Shown: positions 1-8,504, counted from the first letter of the stretch. The stretch: 64,000 bases of DNA from Planktotalea sp. (GCF_018607995.1 NZ_JABBAL010000015.1:259078-323077), one strand, 5' to 3'. Numbers and translations: made by a program. The notes: generated by a model from the letters alone, not told the origin.

Positions 1-440
1 GCGATGCCAGCGGCGCTTTCGATGATAACTTCGAAAGAGATCGGCTTGCTGCGCCCTTTTGCAGTTTCAATCGCAGTGACCAATGCATCGACCGCATAAA
101 TGTCTGCGGCGCACCCAACCTTTGGGATCATAATCTGGTCAAGGCGATCGCCTGCTTGTTCCAGCAGGTCCACAACATCGCGATACCAATACGGTGTGTC
201 GAGACCGTTGATACGCACAGAAAGGGTTTTGTTGCCCCAATCAATATTACTGATGGCCATGATGGTATTCTTGCGTGCGCTGTCTTTGTCAGACGGAGCG
301 ACGGAATCTTCGAGGTCCAGATTGATGACGTCCGCGGCACTAGCGGCCATCTTCTCAAAGATCGCTGGGCGAGAACCGGGTCCAAAGAGTTGGCAACGAT
401 TGGGACGGGCGACAGGAGTAGGTTGGATACGGAAGCTCAT
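1..440 (-). CDS. mcl1: L-malyl-CoA/beta-methylmalyl-CoA lyase, 3' end outside window (partial)
   Basis: CitE-family aldolase-type lyase of the ethylmalonyl-CoA pathway. In the family it condenses or cleaves beta-methylmalyl-CoA (glyoxylate plus propionyl-CoA) and malyl-CoA (glyoxylate plus acetyl-CoA). I translated the minus strand from the ATG at 440. The first 146 residues are open to the window edge and begin MSFRIQPTPVARPNRCQLFG, closely resembling Rhodobacter Mcl1 as I remember it. The family block LDLEDSVAP is at residues 41-49 and contributes to Mg2+ and substrate binding. It is divergent from the D-amino-acid cluster at 719. The gene continues beyond base 1, so completeness cannot be judged. 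The short ORFs on both strands inside this interval are shadows. A second, shorter CitE paralogue (mcl2) lies at 42163. Confidence 0.9.
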   Translation of the reverse strand, partial: MSFRIQPTPVARPNRCQLFGPGSRPAIFEKMAASAADVINLDLEDSVAPSDKDSARKNTIMAISNIDWGNKTLSVRINGLDTPYWYRDVVDLLEQAGDRLDQIMIPKVGCAADIYAVDALVTAIETAKGRSKPISFEVIIESAAGI

Positions 441-537
441 GGCGATTCTTTCGAGTAATTAAATTACGTTTTTATCTAGCGTTTTGTTATTTCGTTGCAG
501 GGTTAGGCACAAGGTTTTTTCTGCACTTGCATTATCC

Positions 538-551
538 TTGCTGCATCGCAG
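538..551. promoter_or_regulatory. TTGCTGCATCGCAG element upstream of mcl1, shared with mcl2
   Basis: The divergent mcl1/dgcN gap (441-718) contains TTGCTGCATCGCAG about 100 bases upstream of the mcl1 start. Its core CTGC-ATC-GCAG is an inverted repeat. Twelve identical bases (TTGCTGCATCGC) recur at 42071-42082, about 80-90 bases upstream of mcl2. Seen in sequence; a regulatory role is inference. The rest of the gap is AT-rich and probably holds the two divergent promoters, but I cannot assign -35/-10 boxes. The dgcN ribosome binding site TAAGGAGAG lies just before 719. Confidence 0.35.
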
Positions 552-718
552 AAATGGAGATTCTTTTCGCAACGATAAGACTGAGTAAAAATTCATCGAA
601 AATTATGCAGTAATACGCAGGATTCTTCGAAAAAATATAAATTTAGTCAAGTAAACGAGAGAAAATCGCGAACTATACGCTGCAAACAGTCGCAATACTC
701 GATTCTAAGGAGAGCATC

Positions 719-1720
719 ATGATCGAAACACCATATCTTTTGTTTTTGGGCGACGCACCGGACCAGCTTGCAGCGAAAGTCGCGATCGGTATCAGAGACT
801 GGCGTCCTGAAAACTCTGTTGGTCAGTTGAGCCTGCTGGGTTGTGGCGCGGACCTAGGTTTGACCGAAATGACTTTGGCAGATGCGAAAGTAGCAGGTGC
901 CAAAACATTGGTGATCGGCGTGGCCAACCGGGGTGGAATTATCAGCCAAGCTTGGAAAGATGTACTGATTGAAGCGATTGAAATGGGCTACGATCTTGCC
1001 TCTGGCCTGCACAATCTTTTGCGTGATGAGGGCGATCTTGTCGCTGCGGCTCAGGTTGCTGGCACGACCTTGCATGATGTGCGTGTGCCAACAGTTGGTT
1101 ATCCAATCGCGAATGGTATCAAGCGCACGGGCAAGCGTTGTTTGGCTGTCGGCACAGATTGCTCTGCGGGCAAGATGTACACGGCTATGGCGATGGACAA
1201 GCTGATGAACGAGCGCGGTCTCAAGTCTACGTTCCGCGCAACGGGTCAAACGGGTATCTTGATTACTGGTCACGGCGTGCCGCTCGACGCGGTTGTCGCG
1301 GACTTCATGGCGGGCGCGGTCGAGTACCTTACGCCTGATAATGATGAGGATCACTGGGACATGATCGAAGGGCAGGGCAGCTTGTTCCACGTTTCTTACT
1401 CTGGTGTCACAATGGCGTTGGTCCACGGCGGTCAGCCCGATGCCTTGATCCTATGTCATGAACCTACCCGCAGGCACATGCGTGGCCTGCCGACGTTCAA
1501 GCCACCTTCTTTGGAGACGCTACGCGATACGGCGCTACCTTTGGCGCAAGTGGGCAATCCTGCGTGTAAAGTCGTCGGCATTTCGGTGAACACTCAGCAC
1601 ATGTCCGAGGACGAAGCCGTTGCTTATCTGAAGGAAACTGAAGAGCGTATGGGTCTGCCAACAGTTGATCCATATCGTCACGGTGCGGATCGTCTGGTTG
1701 ACGCTTTAGCTGATATCTGA
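719..1720 (+). CDS. dgcN: DgcN family D-glutamate N-acetyltransferase (DUF1611)
   Basis: 333 aa DUF1611-family protein. Members of this family in marine proteobacteria were recently described as DgcN, which N-acetylates D-glutamate in the first step of a D-glutamate degradation route. A P-loop-like motif GTDCSAGK is at residues 145-152, after a Rossmann-like N-terminal half with VIGVANRGG near 66-73. A clear Shine-Dalgarno (AAGGAGA) precedes the ATG at 719. It is first of four same-strand genes (dgcN, dgcA, cysteine hydrolase, D-amino-acid transaminase) with short gaps of 4-60 bases, so an operon is likely. The identification rests on family resemblance and the adjacent dgcA. The long antisense ORF across 854-1426 is a shadow. 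Confidence 0.85.
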   Translation: MIETPYLLFLGDAPDQLAAKVAIGIRDWRPENSVGQLSLLGCGADLGLTEMTLADAKVAGAKTLVIGVANRGGIISQAWKDVLIEAIEMGYDLASGLHNLLRDEGDLVAAAQVAGTTLHDVRVPTVGYPIANGIKRTGKRCLAVGTDCSAGKMYTAMAMDKLMNERGLKSTFRATGQTGILITGHGVPLDAVVADFMAGAVEYLTPDNDEDHWDMIEGQGSLFHVSYSGVTMALVHGGQPDALILCHEPTRRHMRGLPTFKPPSLETLRDTALPLAQVGNPACKVVGISVNTQHMSEDEAVAYLKETEERMGLPTVDPYRHGADRLVDALADI

Positions 1721-1780
1721 TGCCTTTCGCTTGCGCTGGATTGACTGGCGCAAGCACACACGACCCATAGGAAGCTCCCA

Positions 1781-2746
1781 ATGCAAATCGATGTCACGCA
1801 TGACGTGTTCAAACTCGCCCAAGCGTTCACTATCTCGCGTGGATCGCGCACAGAAGCGAAAGTTCTCACCGTTCGCCTGACCGATGGTCATGTGTCAGGC
1901 TGGGGCGAATGCGTACCCTATGCGCGTTACGCTGAGACGCTAGAAAGTGTTGAAGCGCAAATTCGCGCGCTTCCTGAAAATTTCAATCGCGAATCTTTAT
2001 ACGAATTGCTTGAGCCGGGTGCTGCGCGCAACGCTGTTGATTGTGCCCTTTGGGACTTGGAAGCGAAGCAAGCGGGCAAACCTGTTTGGGAACTTGCAGG
2101 TTTGGTCAAGCCGGGGCCAGAGATCACGGCATATACTTTGTCGCTCGACACGCCTGAGAAAATGCGAACCCAAGCGGCTGAGAATGCGAGCCGCCCTTTG
2201 CTCAAGATAAAGCTAGGTACGCCTGATGATATGCCCCGCTTAGAGGCGGTGCGTCGTGGCGCAGCCAAGTCACGCATCATCATTGATGCGAACGAGGGCT
2301 GGACGGCGGATGTTTACGCTGAACTCGCACCGCATTTGGTTGGCCTTGGGGTTGAGTTGGTAGAGCAACCGCTGCCCGCCGGTGCGGATGATATGTTGAG
2401 CGAGATCGCACGTCCTTTGCCTGTTTGCGCTGATGAATCTTGCCATGACCGTAGCAGCTTACCCAAGCTCAAAGGCAAATATGATGTGGCCAACATCAAG
2501 CTTGATAAAACCGGTGGTCTGACCGAAGCGCTTGCTTTGAAAAACGAAGCCCTGGCCCAAGGCTATGGCGTTATGGTCGGGTGCATGGTCGGTTCATCAC
2601 TGGCAATGGCACCGGCGACATTGCTAGCTCAGGGCGCGCTGTTCACTGATCTCGACGGCCCACTTTTGCTTGCCGAAGATCGTGCGACGCCATTGCAATT
2701 TGATGTCGCGGGTGTGCATCCGCCTAAACCAGAGCTTTGGGGATAG
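1781..2746 (+). CDS. dgcA: DgcA, enolase-superfamily N-acetyl-D-glutamate racemase
   Basis: 321 aa member of the enolase superfamily, muconate-lactonising subgroup, often annotated dipeptide epimerase. With an adjacent dgcN it is expected to racemise N-acetyl-D-glutamate to N-acetyl-L-glutamate. Visible catalytic layout: KxK motif (K142, K144 in LKIKLG), metal ligands D169 (DANEGW), E195 (EQPL) and D218 (ADES), and a C-terminal catalytic lysine in NIKLDKTGG (K240 or K243). The N-terminal capping domain spans about residues 1-110 and the TIM barrel the rest. It starts 60 bases after dgcN with TAGGAAG upstream. Length is slightly short but complete for the family. An L-Ala-D/L-Glu epimerase is the main alternative; the dgcN neighbour argues against it. 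Confidence 0.85.
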   Translation: MQIDVTHDVFKLAQAFTISRGSRTEAKVLTVRLTDGHVSGWGECVPYARYAETLESVEAQIRALPENFNRESLYELLEPGAARNAVDCALWDLEAKQAGKPVWELAGLVKPGPEITAYTLSLDTPEKMRTQAAENASRPLLKIKLGTPDDMPRLEAVRRGAAKSRIIIDANEGWTADVYAELAPHLVGLGVELVEQPLPAGADDMLSEIARPLPVCADESCHDRSSLPKLKGKYDVANIKLDKTGGLTEALALKNEALAQGYGVMVGCMVGSSLAMAPATLLAQGALFTDLDGPLLLAEDRATPLQFDVAGVHPPKPELWG

Positions 2747-2750
2747 TCAC

Positions 2751-3374
2751 ATGGCTAACGCAAACACATCCAAGCGCGCATTGATAGAAGGCAAAGCCGC
2801 TCTGATCGTGATCGACATTCAAGCGTCCACATTTATCGACGATAGTGTCGTGCGCTCCATCGATAATATGCCAGGCTATAAAGAGCGTATGTTAGAAGCG
2901 CGCAAAGCAATTGATGGTGCGCGTGCGGCGGATATTCCTGTGGTGTTTATCCAAGAAGTGCATCGCCCTGATTTGATCGACTTTGGCCGCGAACTCGATG
3001 GCGATGAGGATATACATTGCCTTGAGGACAATCCAAAGACCGCGCTTGCGGTGAAGGAAATGGGCATCCTTCCAAAGGACTACATCGTTCAAAAACGCCG
3101 CTACTCCGCTTTCTTTGGTACCGATCTGGAAATCCTGCTCAAAGGTCTGAAGGCAGAGACCTTGATCCTTGTAGGCGGCCTCACAGATGTTTGCGTGCAA
3201 TACACATTCGTGGATGCGCACCAGCAGGACTACTTCACCCGCGTGATCGAGGATTGCGTTGCGGGTTCGAGCCTTGAGGCGCATGACGCCTCGCTCAAAG
3301 CAATGGAATATCTGCAAACTGGCGCCATTCGTAGCCTTGAAGATGTGCTTCAAGTTATGAAACAAAGCGCGTGA
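2751..3374 (+). CDS. isochorismatase-family cysteine hydrolase (possible amidase of the D-Glu route)
   Basis: 207 aa cysteine hydrolase with the alpha/beta isochorismatase-like fold (nicotinamidase, carbamoylsarcosine amidase and related amidases). The triad is D22 (VIDIQ), K115 (VQKRRYSAF) and C148 (GGLTDVCVQYT). The ATG at 2751, four bases after the dgcA stop, is preferred to an upstream in-frame start inside dgcA because homology begins here and the spacing suggests coupling. Substrate is not deducible from sequence. Since the cluster produces N-acetyl-L-glutamate, an amidase removing the acetyl group would complete the path; that is inference. Hydrolysis of a carbamoyl or other amide of a D-amino acid is an alternative. 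Confidence 0.8.
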   Translation: MANANTSKRALIEGKAALIVIDIQASTFIDDSVVRSIDNMPGYKERMLEARKAIDGARAADIPVVFIQEVHRPDLIDFGRELDGDEDIHCLEDNPKTALAVKEMGILPKDYIVQKRRYSAFFGTDLEILLKGLKAETLILVGGLTDVCVQYTFVDAHQQDYFTRVIEDCVAGSSLEAHDASLKAMEYLQTGAIRSLEDVLQVMKQSA

Positions 3375-3399
3375 ACCGATCTAATAAGGACCAAGCTTC

Positions 3400-4263
3400 A
3401 TGACTCGTACTGTATATGTGAATGGCGAATACCTCCCAGAAAACGAAGCCAAGGTGTCGATTTTCGATCGTGGCTTCCTGATGGCTGATGGGGTGTATGA
3501 AGTGACCTCCGTACTGGGCGGCAAATTGATCGATTTTGATGGTCATGCTGTGCGCTTGCAGCGCTCTTTGGACGAGCTGGAAATGAACAACCCGATCTCC
3601 AAAGAGGAGCTGCTTGAAGTGCACCGCGAATTGGTACGCGTGAACGAGATCGATGAAGGGATGATTTATCTTCAGATCACCCGCGGCGCGCCTGATGATC
3701 GCGATTTCGTCTTTCCAGATCCCGAAACCACACCTCAAACTATCGTTTTGTTTACACAGAACAAGCCGGGTCTTGCCAATTCCCCTGCTGCCAAAAAGGG
3801 CATGAAAGTCATTTCCATCGAGGATGCGCGCTGGGGGCGTAGGGATATCAAGACTGTACAGCTGCTTTATCCGAGCATGGGCAAGATGATGGCGAAGAAT
3901 GTGGGTAAGGATGATGCGTGGATGGTTGAGGATGGCTTTGTGACAGAAGGTACCTCCAACAACGCCTACATTGTCAAAGGTAACAAGATTATCACCCGCG
4001 CATTGTCTAACGACATCCTGCACGGCATTACACGCGCCGCTGTTTTGCGTTTCGCACGCGAGGCGCAGATGGAAGTGGAAGAGCGCAACTTTACCATCGA
4101 TGAAGCTAAGGAAGCAGATGAGGCGTTTATCACTTCGGCGTCTACCTTTGTGATGCCCGTTGTCGAAATTGATGGCGTCTCATTGGGGGATGGAGCACCT
4201 GGTTCGGTGACACCGCGGCTGCGCGAGATCTATCTGGAAGAGAGCCTGAAAAAAGCGATCTAG
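3400..4263 (+). CDS. dat: D-amino-acid transaminase (class IV PLP enzyme)
   Basis: 287 aa fold-type IV aminotransferase that in the family moves the amino group between D-amino acids and 2-oxo acids, typically D-alanine plus 2-oxoglutarate to pyruvate plus D-glutamate. The PLP lysine is K151 in RRDIKTVQLL, and the class IV signature VTEGTSNNAYIV begins near residue 181. The N-terminal FDRGFLMADGVYE block (22-34) is typical of D-amino-acid rather than branched-chain enzymes. It follows the cysteine hydrolase by about 25 bases with TAAGGA upstream. As last gene of the cluster it would feed D-glutamate to DgcN. ADC lyase or BCAT activity is possible but less likely in this context. Confidence 0.85.
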   Translation: MTRTVYVNGEYLPENEAKVSIFDRGFLMADGVYEVTSVLGGKLIDFDGHAVRLQRSLDELEMNNPISKEELLEVHRELVRVNEIDEGMIYLQITRGAPDDRDFVFPDPETTPQTIVLFTQNKPGLANSPAAKKGMKVISIEDARWGRRDIKTVQLLYPSMGKMMAKNVGKDDAWMVEDGFVTEGTSNNAYIVKGNKIITRALSNDILHGITRAAVLRFAREAQMEVEERNFTIDEAKEADEAFITSASTFVMPVVEIDGVSLGDGAPGSVTPRLREIYLEESLKKAI

Positions 4264-4353
4264 AACCAATCGTTTTGACATCATTGAAAGCCATTCATTC
4301 TCCTTGCGCAGAGGTTCGCTGATGCCATTTTCTGCGTCTAGAGAAATCAGTAG

Positions 4354-4818
4354 TCTACCGCTTATTTAAGCGAGAAGAGGGCGTGCAAAGCGAAACATGC
4401 GGAGAAAAACGCACGCATTGCGGTCTTGAGCGCAGATGCGAATGCCTCTGTCAGCGCAGCACATGAAGCAGGCGTCGCGTCTGAAGGTGCACTAGATTAT
4501 GATGGTGATGGTATCCTTGAGGGCGAAAATGAAGGCTCGAAACCCGCAACGCTTGACGGTGCGCGCGGTGGCGTGGCGGATGATTTCAAGCAGATCAAAG
4601 GTATCGGGCCGAAGATGGAAAAGATGTGTAACGCGCTTGGCTTTTATCACTTCGATCAGATCGCCGCTTGGACGCCGGATGAAGAGGCATGGGTTAACGC
4701 TAATCTCGAAGGCTTCAAAGGTTGCGTGAGCCGAGACGCATGGATCGAGCAAGCCAAGCTGCTTGCTGCGGGTGGTGAAACGGAGTTCTCTAAGCGTGTA
4801 GAGGGTGGCGACGTTTAA
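4354..4818 (+). pseudogene. remnant resembling the C-terminal extension of NADH dehydrogenase subunit NuoE
   Basis: An open frame from a stop at 4351 to TAA at 4816-4818 has no ATG and no ribosome binding site; the only near-N-terminal start codon is a TTG at 4426. The translation carries DYDGDGILEG, an acidic linker, then a helix-hairpin-helix-like block (FKQIKGIGPKMEKMCNALG, then FYHFDQIAAW) and ETEFSKRVEGGDV at the end. This is the pattern I know from the C-terminal extension of Rhodobacterales NuoE, which normally ends GDVY or GDVYE; here the Tyr position is a stop. The NuoE thioredoxin-like 2Fe-2S domain is absent. I read it as a 5'-truncated duplicate. A functional small HHH protein started at TTG cannot be excluded. 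Confidence 0.55.
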
Positions 4819-4862
4819 TAAAACTTTGTTCTGCGAAAGGCCTCTCGTAGAGCATACGCACT

Positions 4863-5162
4863 CTAGATCGCGTCTTTGTGGGACACCTCAAACGCGGCCT
4901 TTTGTGCATCTGTTGCATCCCTTTGATGCTTCGCACGCCACTCATTGAACGGCATTCCGTAGAACGCTTCGCGCCCTTCGTCTTTGCTCATTTCAATACC
5001 GCGTTCGTTCGCGGCTTCTTGATACCAACGCGACAGACAATTGCGGCAAAAGCCACTTAAGTTCATCATGTCAATGTTTTGCACATCCGTGCGGTCTGCC
5101 AGATGGTCGCGCAAACGGCGAAAGGCGGCGGCTTCAAGTTCGAGCTGGGTTTGTGCGTCCAT
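4863..5162 (-). CDS. DUF1244 family protein
   Basis: 99 aa conserved small protein of the DUF1244 family, widespread in proteobacteria and of unknown function. It has a C39-x2-C42 pair in GFCRNCLSRWYQ, a glutamine/alanine-rich helix at the N-terminus, and GMPFNEWRAKHQ near residue 70. The length is typical of the family. It is convergent with the nuoE-like remnant and followed upstream by the DMT exporter on the same strand, with a gap of about 60 bases. No signal peptide or membrane segment is visible. Confidence 0.8.
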   Translation of the reverse strand: MDAQTQLELEAAAFRRLRDHLADRTDVQNIDMMNLSGFCRNCLSRWYQEAANERGIEMSKDEGREAFYGMPFNEWRAKHQRDATDAQKAAFEVSHKDAI

Positions 5163-5226
5163 CGGGATGGCTCCTGTCTATGCGGCTTTGGAGTAACATG
5201 TGTTTTGGTCGCGCACGGTTCAAGCG

Positions 5227-6126
5227 TTAAACGCCAGTTGTAGGATTTTTCGTAGCCTTGGGTTTGGTGAATGTGACCATCAGGGCTGCAAAAGTAATGG
5301 CGAATACCCCGATCAATCCCATCAGCCCTGGCACAATCGAAAACAAGATCAGATCGAACCCAAGCGCCCAAATCAAACCTGCGAAATCAAAAGGCGCAAG
5401 GGTGCTGACCGGCGCGCGCGCGGTGGCTTCATTAGCGACAATATGGCCGATCCCACCTAGAAATCCGGCCAGCGCGAGCCATGCGAACATAGATGTGCTG
5501 AGCGTTATCCAGCCAAAGAAGATTGTACCAAACCCAACCACTGAGCCGACAAGCGCGAGATAAAATGCTATTGCTGCGCTGCTTTCTGTCTGCGTCATCG
5601 TTTTTGTGTGCACCCGCACGAAGGCCATGATGAATGCAAACACTAAACCCGCCGCAACCCCAATCAGAGCGCCCTCGGACGGGAGGTTGAATGCGTCCCA
5701 CAGTAGAAAGATCACACCAGCAAAGCCTAGAAAAACAGCTGTGAAAATGCGTGGTGTCAGTTGCTCGTTCAGCACCATGGCTGCGAGTGGGAGCACGAGA
5801 ATTGGCGCTAGATACCCAAGCGCTTGCGCGTTTGCTAAGGGCAGGTAGGCAAGCGCTGTGAAGAACATCGCCATTGCGAAGATGCCAAGCAGGCTACGAG
5901 TAGTGTGCAAGCGGGGGTGTTTCGTGCGCAACGCACTGGGGAATTCGTGCCGCCACACCATGTAAAGGCAGATTGGGATCAACGCCAAAAAGGAGCGCCA
6001 GAAGATGAGCTGGCCAAGGGGCACCGTTTCGGCCACAGCGCGCACGGCGGCAGACATTGCGGTCATTAAGAATGTCGCCAAAAGGCGCAGGCCAATCCCC
6101 GCAATGAAATTGGTGCGCGCGCTCAT
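5227..6126 (-). CDS. DMT family (EamA) transporter
   Basis: 299 aa inner-membrane protein with two EamA repeats, about ten hydrophobic helices, spanning roughly residues 10-140 and 150-290. The pattern GIGLRLLATFLMTAMSAAVR at the N-terminus and an RSLLGIFAMAMFF stretch near residue 97 are typical of drug/metabolite exporters related to RhaT/YdcZ-type permeases. Substrate cannot be predicted. The start at 6126 lies six bases from the end of the upstream N-formylglutamate amidohydrolase gene, so the two are probably co-transcribed. Confidence 0.8.
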   Translation of the reverse strand: MSARTNFIAGIGLRLLATFLMTAMSAAVRAVAETVPLGQLIFWRSFLALIPICLYMVWRHEFPSALRTKHPRLHTTRSLLGIFAMAMFFTALAYLPLANAQALGYLAPILVLPLAAMVLNEQLTPRIFTAVFLGFAGVIFLLWDAFNLPSEGALIGVAAGLVFAFIMAFVRVHTKTMTQTESSAAIAFYLALVGSVVGFGTIFFGWITLSTSMFAWLALAGFLGGIGHIVANEATARAPVSTLAPFDFAGLIWALGFDLILFSIVPGLMGLIGVFAITFAALMVTFTKPKATKNPTTGV

Positions 6127-6132
6127 TCTGTC

Positions 6133-6873
6133 TTACAAACCCACATGCGAGAGAGCCTTTTCAAGCAAGGGCGTGAGTCGGCTTGCCCAAGCTTTTTGAT
6201 CCGCTTCGGTTTCGATCAGATCATTGCGCAACTCGATTAGCACGTTCAAATGTCCGTGCTTAAGCGCATGTGTATCGACCGCATCCCCTAGCAGGTGGCC
6301 GTGGTAGGGTTTATTGTCGCCGATTGTGAGGTCTGTCTCTGTGTGCAAAACATCGATCAGAGCGCGCGCGAGGCGATCATCTTCAGCATAAAGAACGCCA
6401 ATCTCCCAGGGTCGCCAAGGCCGACCTTTGAGCTGGGGGGTGAAAGAATGGATAGAGAGCAAAACAGGATTGTCGCGACGTTTCATGAGCGTATCAAGTG
6501 CGCTGCGATAAGGGCGATAACAGGCCACCATACGCTGTTCTAATTCATCAGGGCCGGCATGACGGTTCGCGGGAATAATCGTTCCATCGTAAAGCTTCAT
6601 TAACAATGTTGGGTCATCACTGCCGCGATTGGGGTCAATGACGAGGCGCGAAAAGTTTGAGCAGATAACAGGTCCGTCTAGCAACGCGCCCAACTCTTGC
6701 GCGACCCCCGCCGCACCGATGTCATAGGCGATATGACGGTTCATATCCGCGGCGCTGATGCCAAGATCGCCGCCATTGACGAAGGTGGGCACGGTATTGG
6801 CCGCATGATCGCTGGTGACGGTCCATCTGCTCTTGCGTGTTGTCCCAAATTCAAAGAAGGGCTGATAAGTCAC
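6133..6873 (-). CDS. N-formylglutamate amidohydrolase family protein
   Basis: 246 aa HutG-type metallohydrolase (N-formylglutamate amidohydrolase family). Visible signatures are TSDHAANTVP (H23, likely metal ligand), a conserved NFSRLVIDPNR block near residue 75, and LSIHSFTPQ near residue 145. Related enzymes remove the formyl group in the histidine degradation pathway, but no hut genes are nearby and the family includes uncharacterised members, so the substrate is uncertain. It is divergent from pyk across a gap of about 150 bases that must hold both promoters. Confidence 0.75.
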   Translation of the reverse strand: MTYQPFFEFGTTRKSRWTVTSDHAANTVPTFVNGGDLGISAADMNRHIAYDIGAAGVAQELGALLDGPVICSNFSRLVIDPNRGSDDPTLLMKLYDGTIIPANRHAGPDELEQRMVACYRPYRSALDTLMKRRDNPVLLSIHSFTPQLKGRPWRPWEIGVLYAEDDRLARALIDVLHTETDLTIGDNKPYHGHLLGDAVDTHALKHGHLNVLIELRNDLIETEADQKAWASRLTPLLEKALSHVGL

Positions 6874-7021
6874 AAAACTGCCTCTTTATTTATCGCTCCC
6901 TAGCCAATAGGGCAGTTGCCGAACAATGTGAAATGCGCAATAAGCTCCGCAATATGTTAGCGGTAACAGTATTTAATCTAAAATGACGATTAAAGACGCC
7001 GAACCGGAATGAGGAAAAGAC

Positions 7022-8467
7022 ATGAAACGCGAACGCAGTGTAAAAATCGTAGCAACGCTGGGGCCAGCTTCTGACAATTACGAAATGATCCGTAAGTTGC
7101 ACGAAGCAGGCGCAGATGTCTTTCGCCTAAATATGAGCCACGGCAGCCACGAGAAAATTGCAGAGCTGCACACGGCCATTCGCAAAGTTGAGGAAGACCT
7201 CGGTAGCCCGATTGCAATCCTTGCAGACCTTCAGGGCCCGAAATTGCGGGTAGGTGAGTTTAAGAACGGTTCTGAACAGCTGGATATCGGTGCTGACTTC
7301 CGTCTTGATCTTGACGACACTCCAGGTGATCTCAAGCGTGTGACGCTGCCGCACCCAGAAATTTTCGCAGCGCTTGAAGAAGGTTCTTCTTTGCTGGTGA
7401 ATGACGGCAAGATCCGTTTGAAGGTCAAAGAATGCGGCGCTGACTTCGCGAATTGCGAAGTTGTTATCGGCGGCACGATTTCTAACCGTAAGGGCGTGAA
7501 CGTCCCTGATGTTGTTTTGCCTTTGGCAGCTTTGTCTGAAAAAGACCTCGCAGATTTGGAATTCGTGTGTGAGCTTGGTGTCGATTGGCTTGCTTTGTCC
7601 TTTGTGCAGCGTGCGAAGGACGTTTGGGATGCGCGCGACCTTGTGAAAGGTCGTGCTTCTGTTTTGTCCAAGATCGAAAAGCCATCTGCTGTCACAAGTT
7701 TTGAGGAAATTCTTGATGCCTCTGATGGCATCATGGTTGCGCGTGGCGACTTGGGCGTTGAGCTGCCTGTGCAATGCGTCCCACCCATCCAGAAACGTCT
7801 TGTGCGCAAATGCCGTGCGGCTGCGAAACCTGTGATTGTTGCCACGCAAATGCTGGAAAGCATGATTGAAAGCCCAATGCCAACGCGTGCGGAAGTCTCT
7901 GACGTTGCGACTGCGATCTATGAAGGTGCGGATGCGATCATGCTCAGCGCGGAAAGTGCTGCGGGCGACTACCCAATTGATGCGGTTCAAACAATGAACA
8001 ACGTCGCGCAAGAGGTTGAGAGCGATCCGACCTACACAGAGGTGATCGAATCCTCACGCACCGCGAGCCGGACATCGGTTGCGGATGGTATCGTTGCAGC
8101 GGCGCGCGAAATTGCGGAAACGACTGAGATTAAGGCTATCTGCTGCTTTACCCAAAGTGGTACAACAGCGCTGTTGACAGCGCGCGAACGTCCGCGTGTT
8201 CCAATCATCGCAATGACCTCACAACGTCGAACAGCGCGTCGTCTTGCGCTGACGTGGGGAACGCTTTGTGTGATGACGGATGAGTTCAATCGCTTTAAAA
8301 GCGCCGTTGTTTCGGCTGCGCGCGCAGCGCGGTCCGCCGGTTTGGCAAGTAAAACCGACCAGATCGTCGTGACTGCGGGTGTGCCTTTCAATGTTCCTGG
8401 CACCACCAACATCCTCAGGGTTGCCCCGTGCGACGAGCGTTTAATTTACGCCTCTGATCCAGAGTAG
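7022..8467 (+). CDS. pyk: pyruvate kinase
   Basis: 481 aa, full length. Converts phosphoenolpyruvate and ADP to pyruvate and ATP in the cytoplasm. Seen motifs: KIVATLGPAS at the N-terminus, FRLNMSHGSHE for the nucleotide/Mg2+ site, ILADLQGPKLRVGEF, the active-site lysine block SKIEKP, MVARGDLGVELP, and ATQMLESM. The C-terminal regulatory domain is present (residues about 350-480). The ATG at 7022 is preceded by GAGGAAAAGAC, an adequate Shine-Dalgarno. A small membrane-protein gene follows after 37 bases, probably in the same transcript. Confidence 0.97.
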   Translation: MKRERSVKIVATLGPASDNYEMIRKLHEAGADVFRLNMSHGSHEKIAELHTAIRKVEEDLGSPIAILADLQGPKLRVGEFKNGSEQLDIGADFRLDLDDTPGDLKRVTLPHPEIFAALEEGSSLLVNDGKIRLKVKECGADFANCEVVIGGTISNRKGVNVPDVVLPLAALSEKDLADLEFVCELGVDWLALSFVQRAKDVWDARDLVKGRASVLSKIEKPSAVTSFEEILDASDGIMVARGDLGVELPVQCVPPIQKRLVRKCRAAAKPVIVATQMLESMIESPMPTRAEVSDVATAIYEGADAIMLSAESAAGDYPIDAVQTMNNVAQEVESDPTYTEVIESSRTASRTSVADGIVAAAREIAETTEIKAICCFTQSGTTALLTARERPRVPIIAMTSQRRTARRLALTWGTLCVMTDEFNRFKSAVVSAARAARSAGLASKTDQIVVTAGVPFNVPGTTNILRVAPCDERLIYASDPE

Positions 8468-8504
8468 ACTGCTGCGCAACACTCACTGTTGAGAGGCGCT
8501 TTTC

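Noticed and set aside
854-1426. 190-codon antisense ORF over dgcN
   Set aside because: Composition of a shadow frame, no ribosome binding site or recognisable domain; dgcN is clearly coding on the other strand.
8472-8504. Terminator after pyk
   Set aside because: A weak CAACA...TGTTG hairpin with a short T run lies right before the next ATG and could equally be part of its leader.
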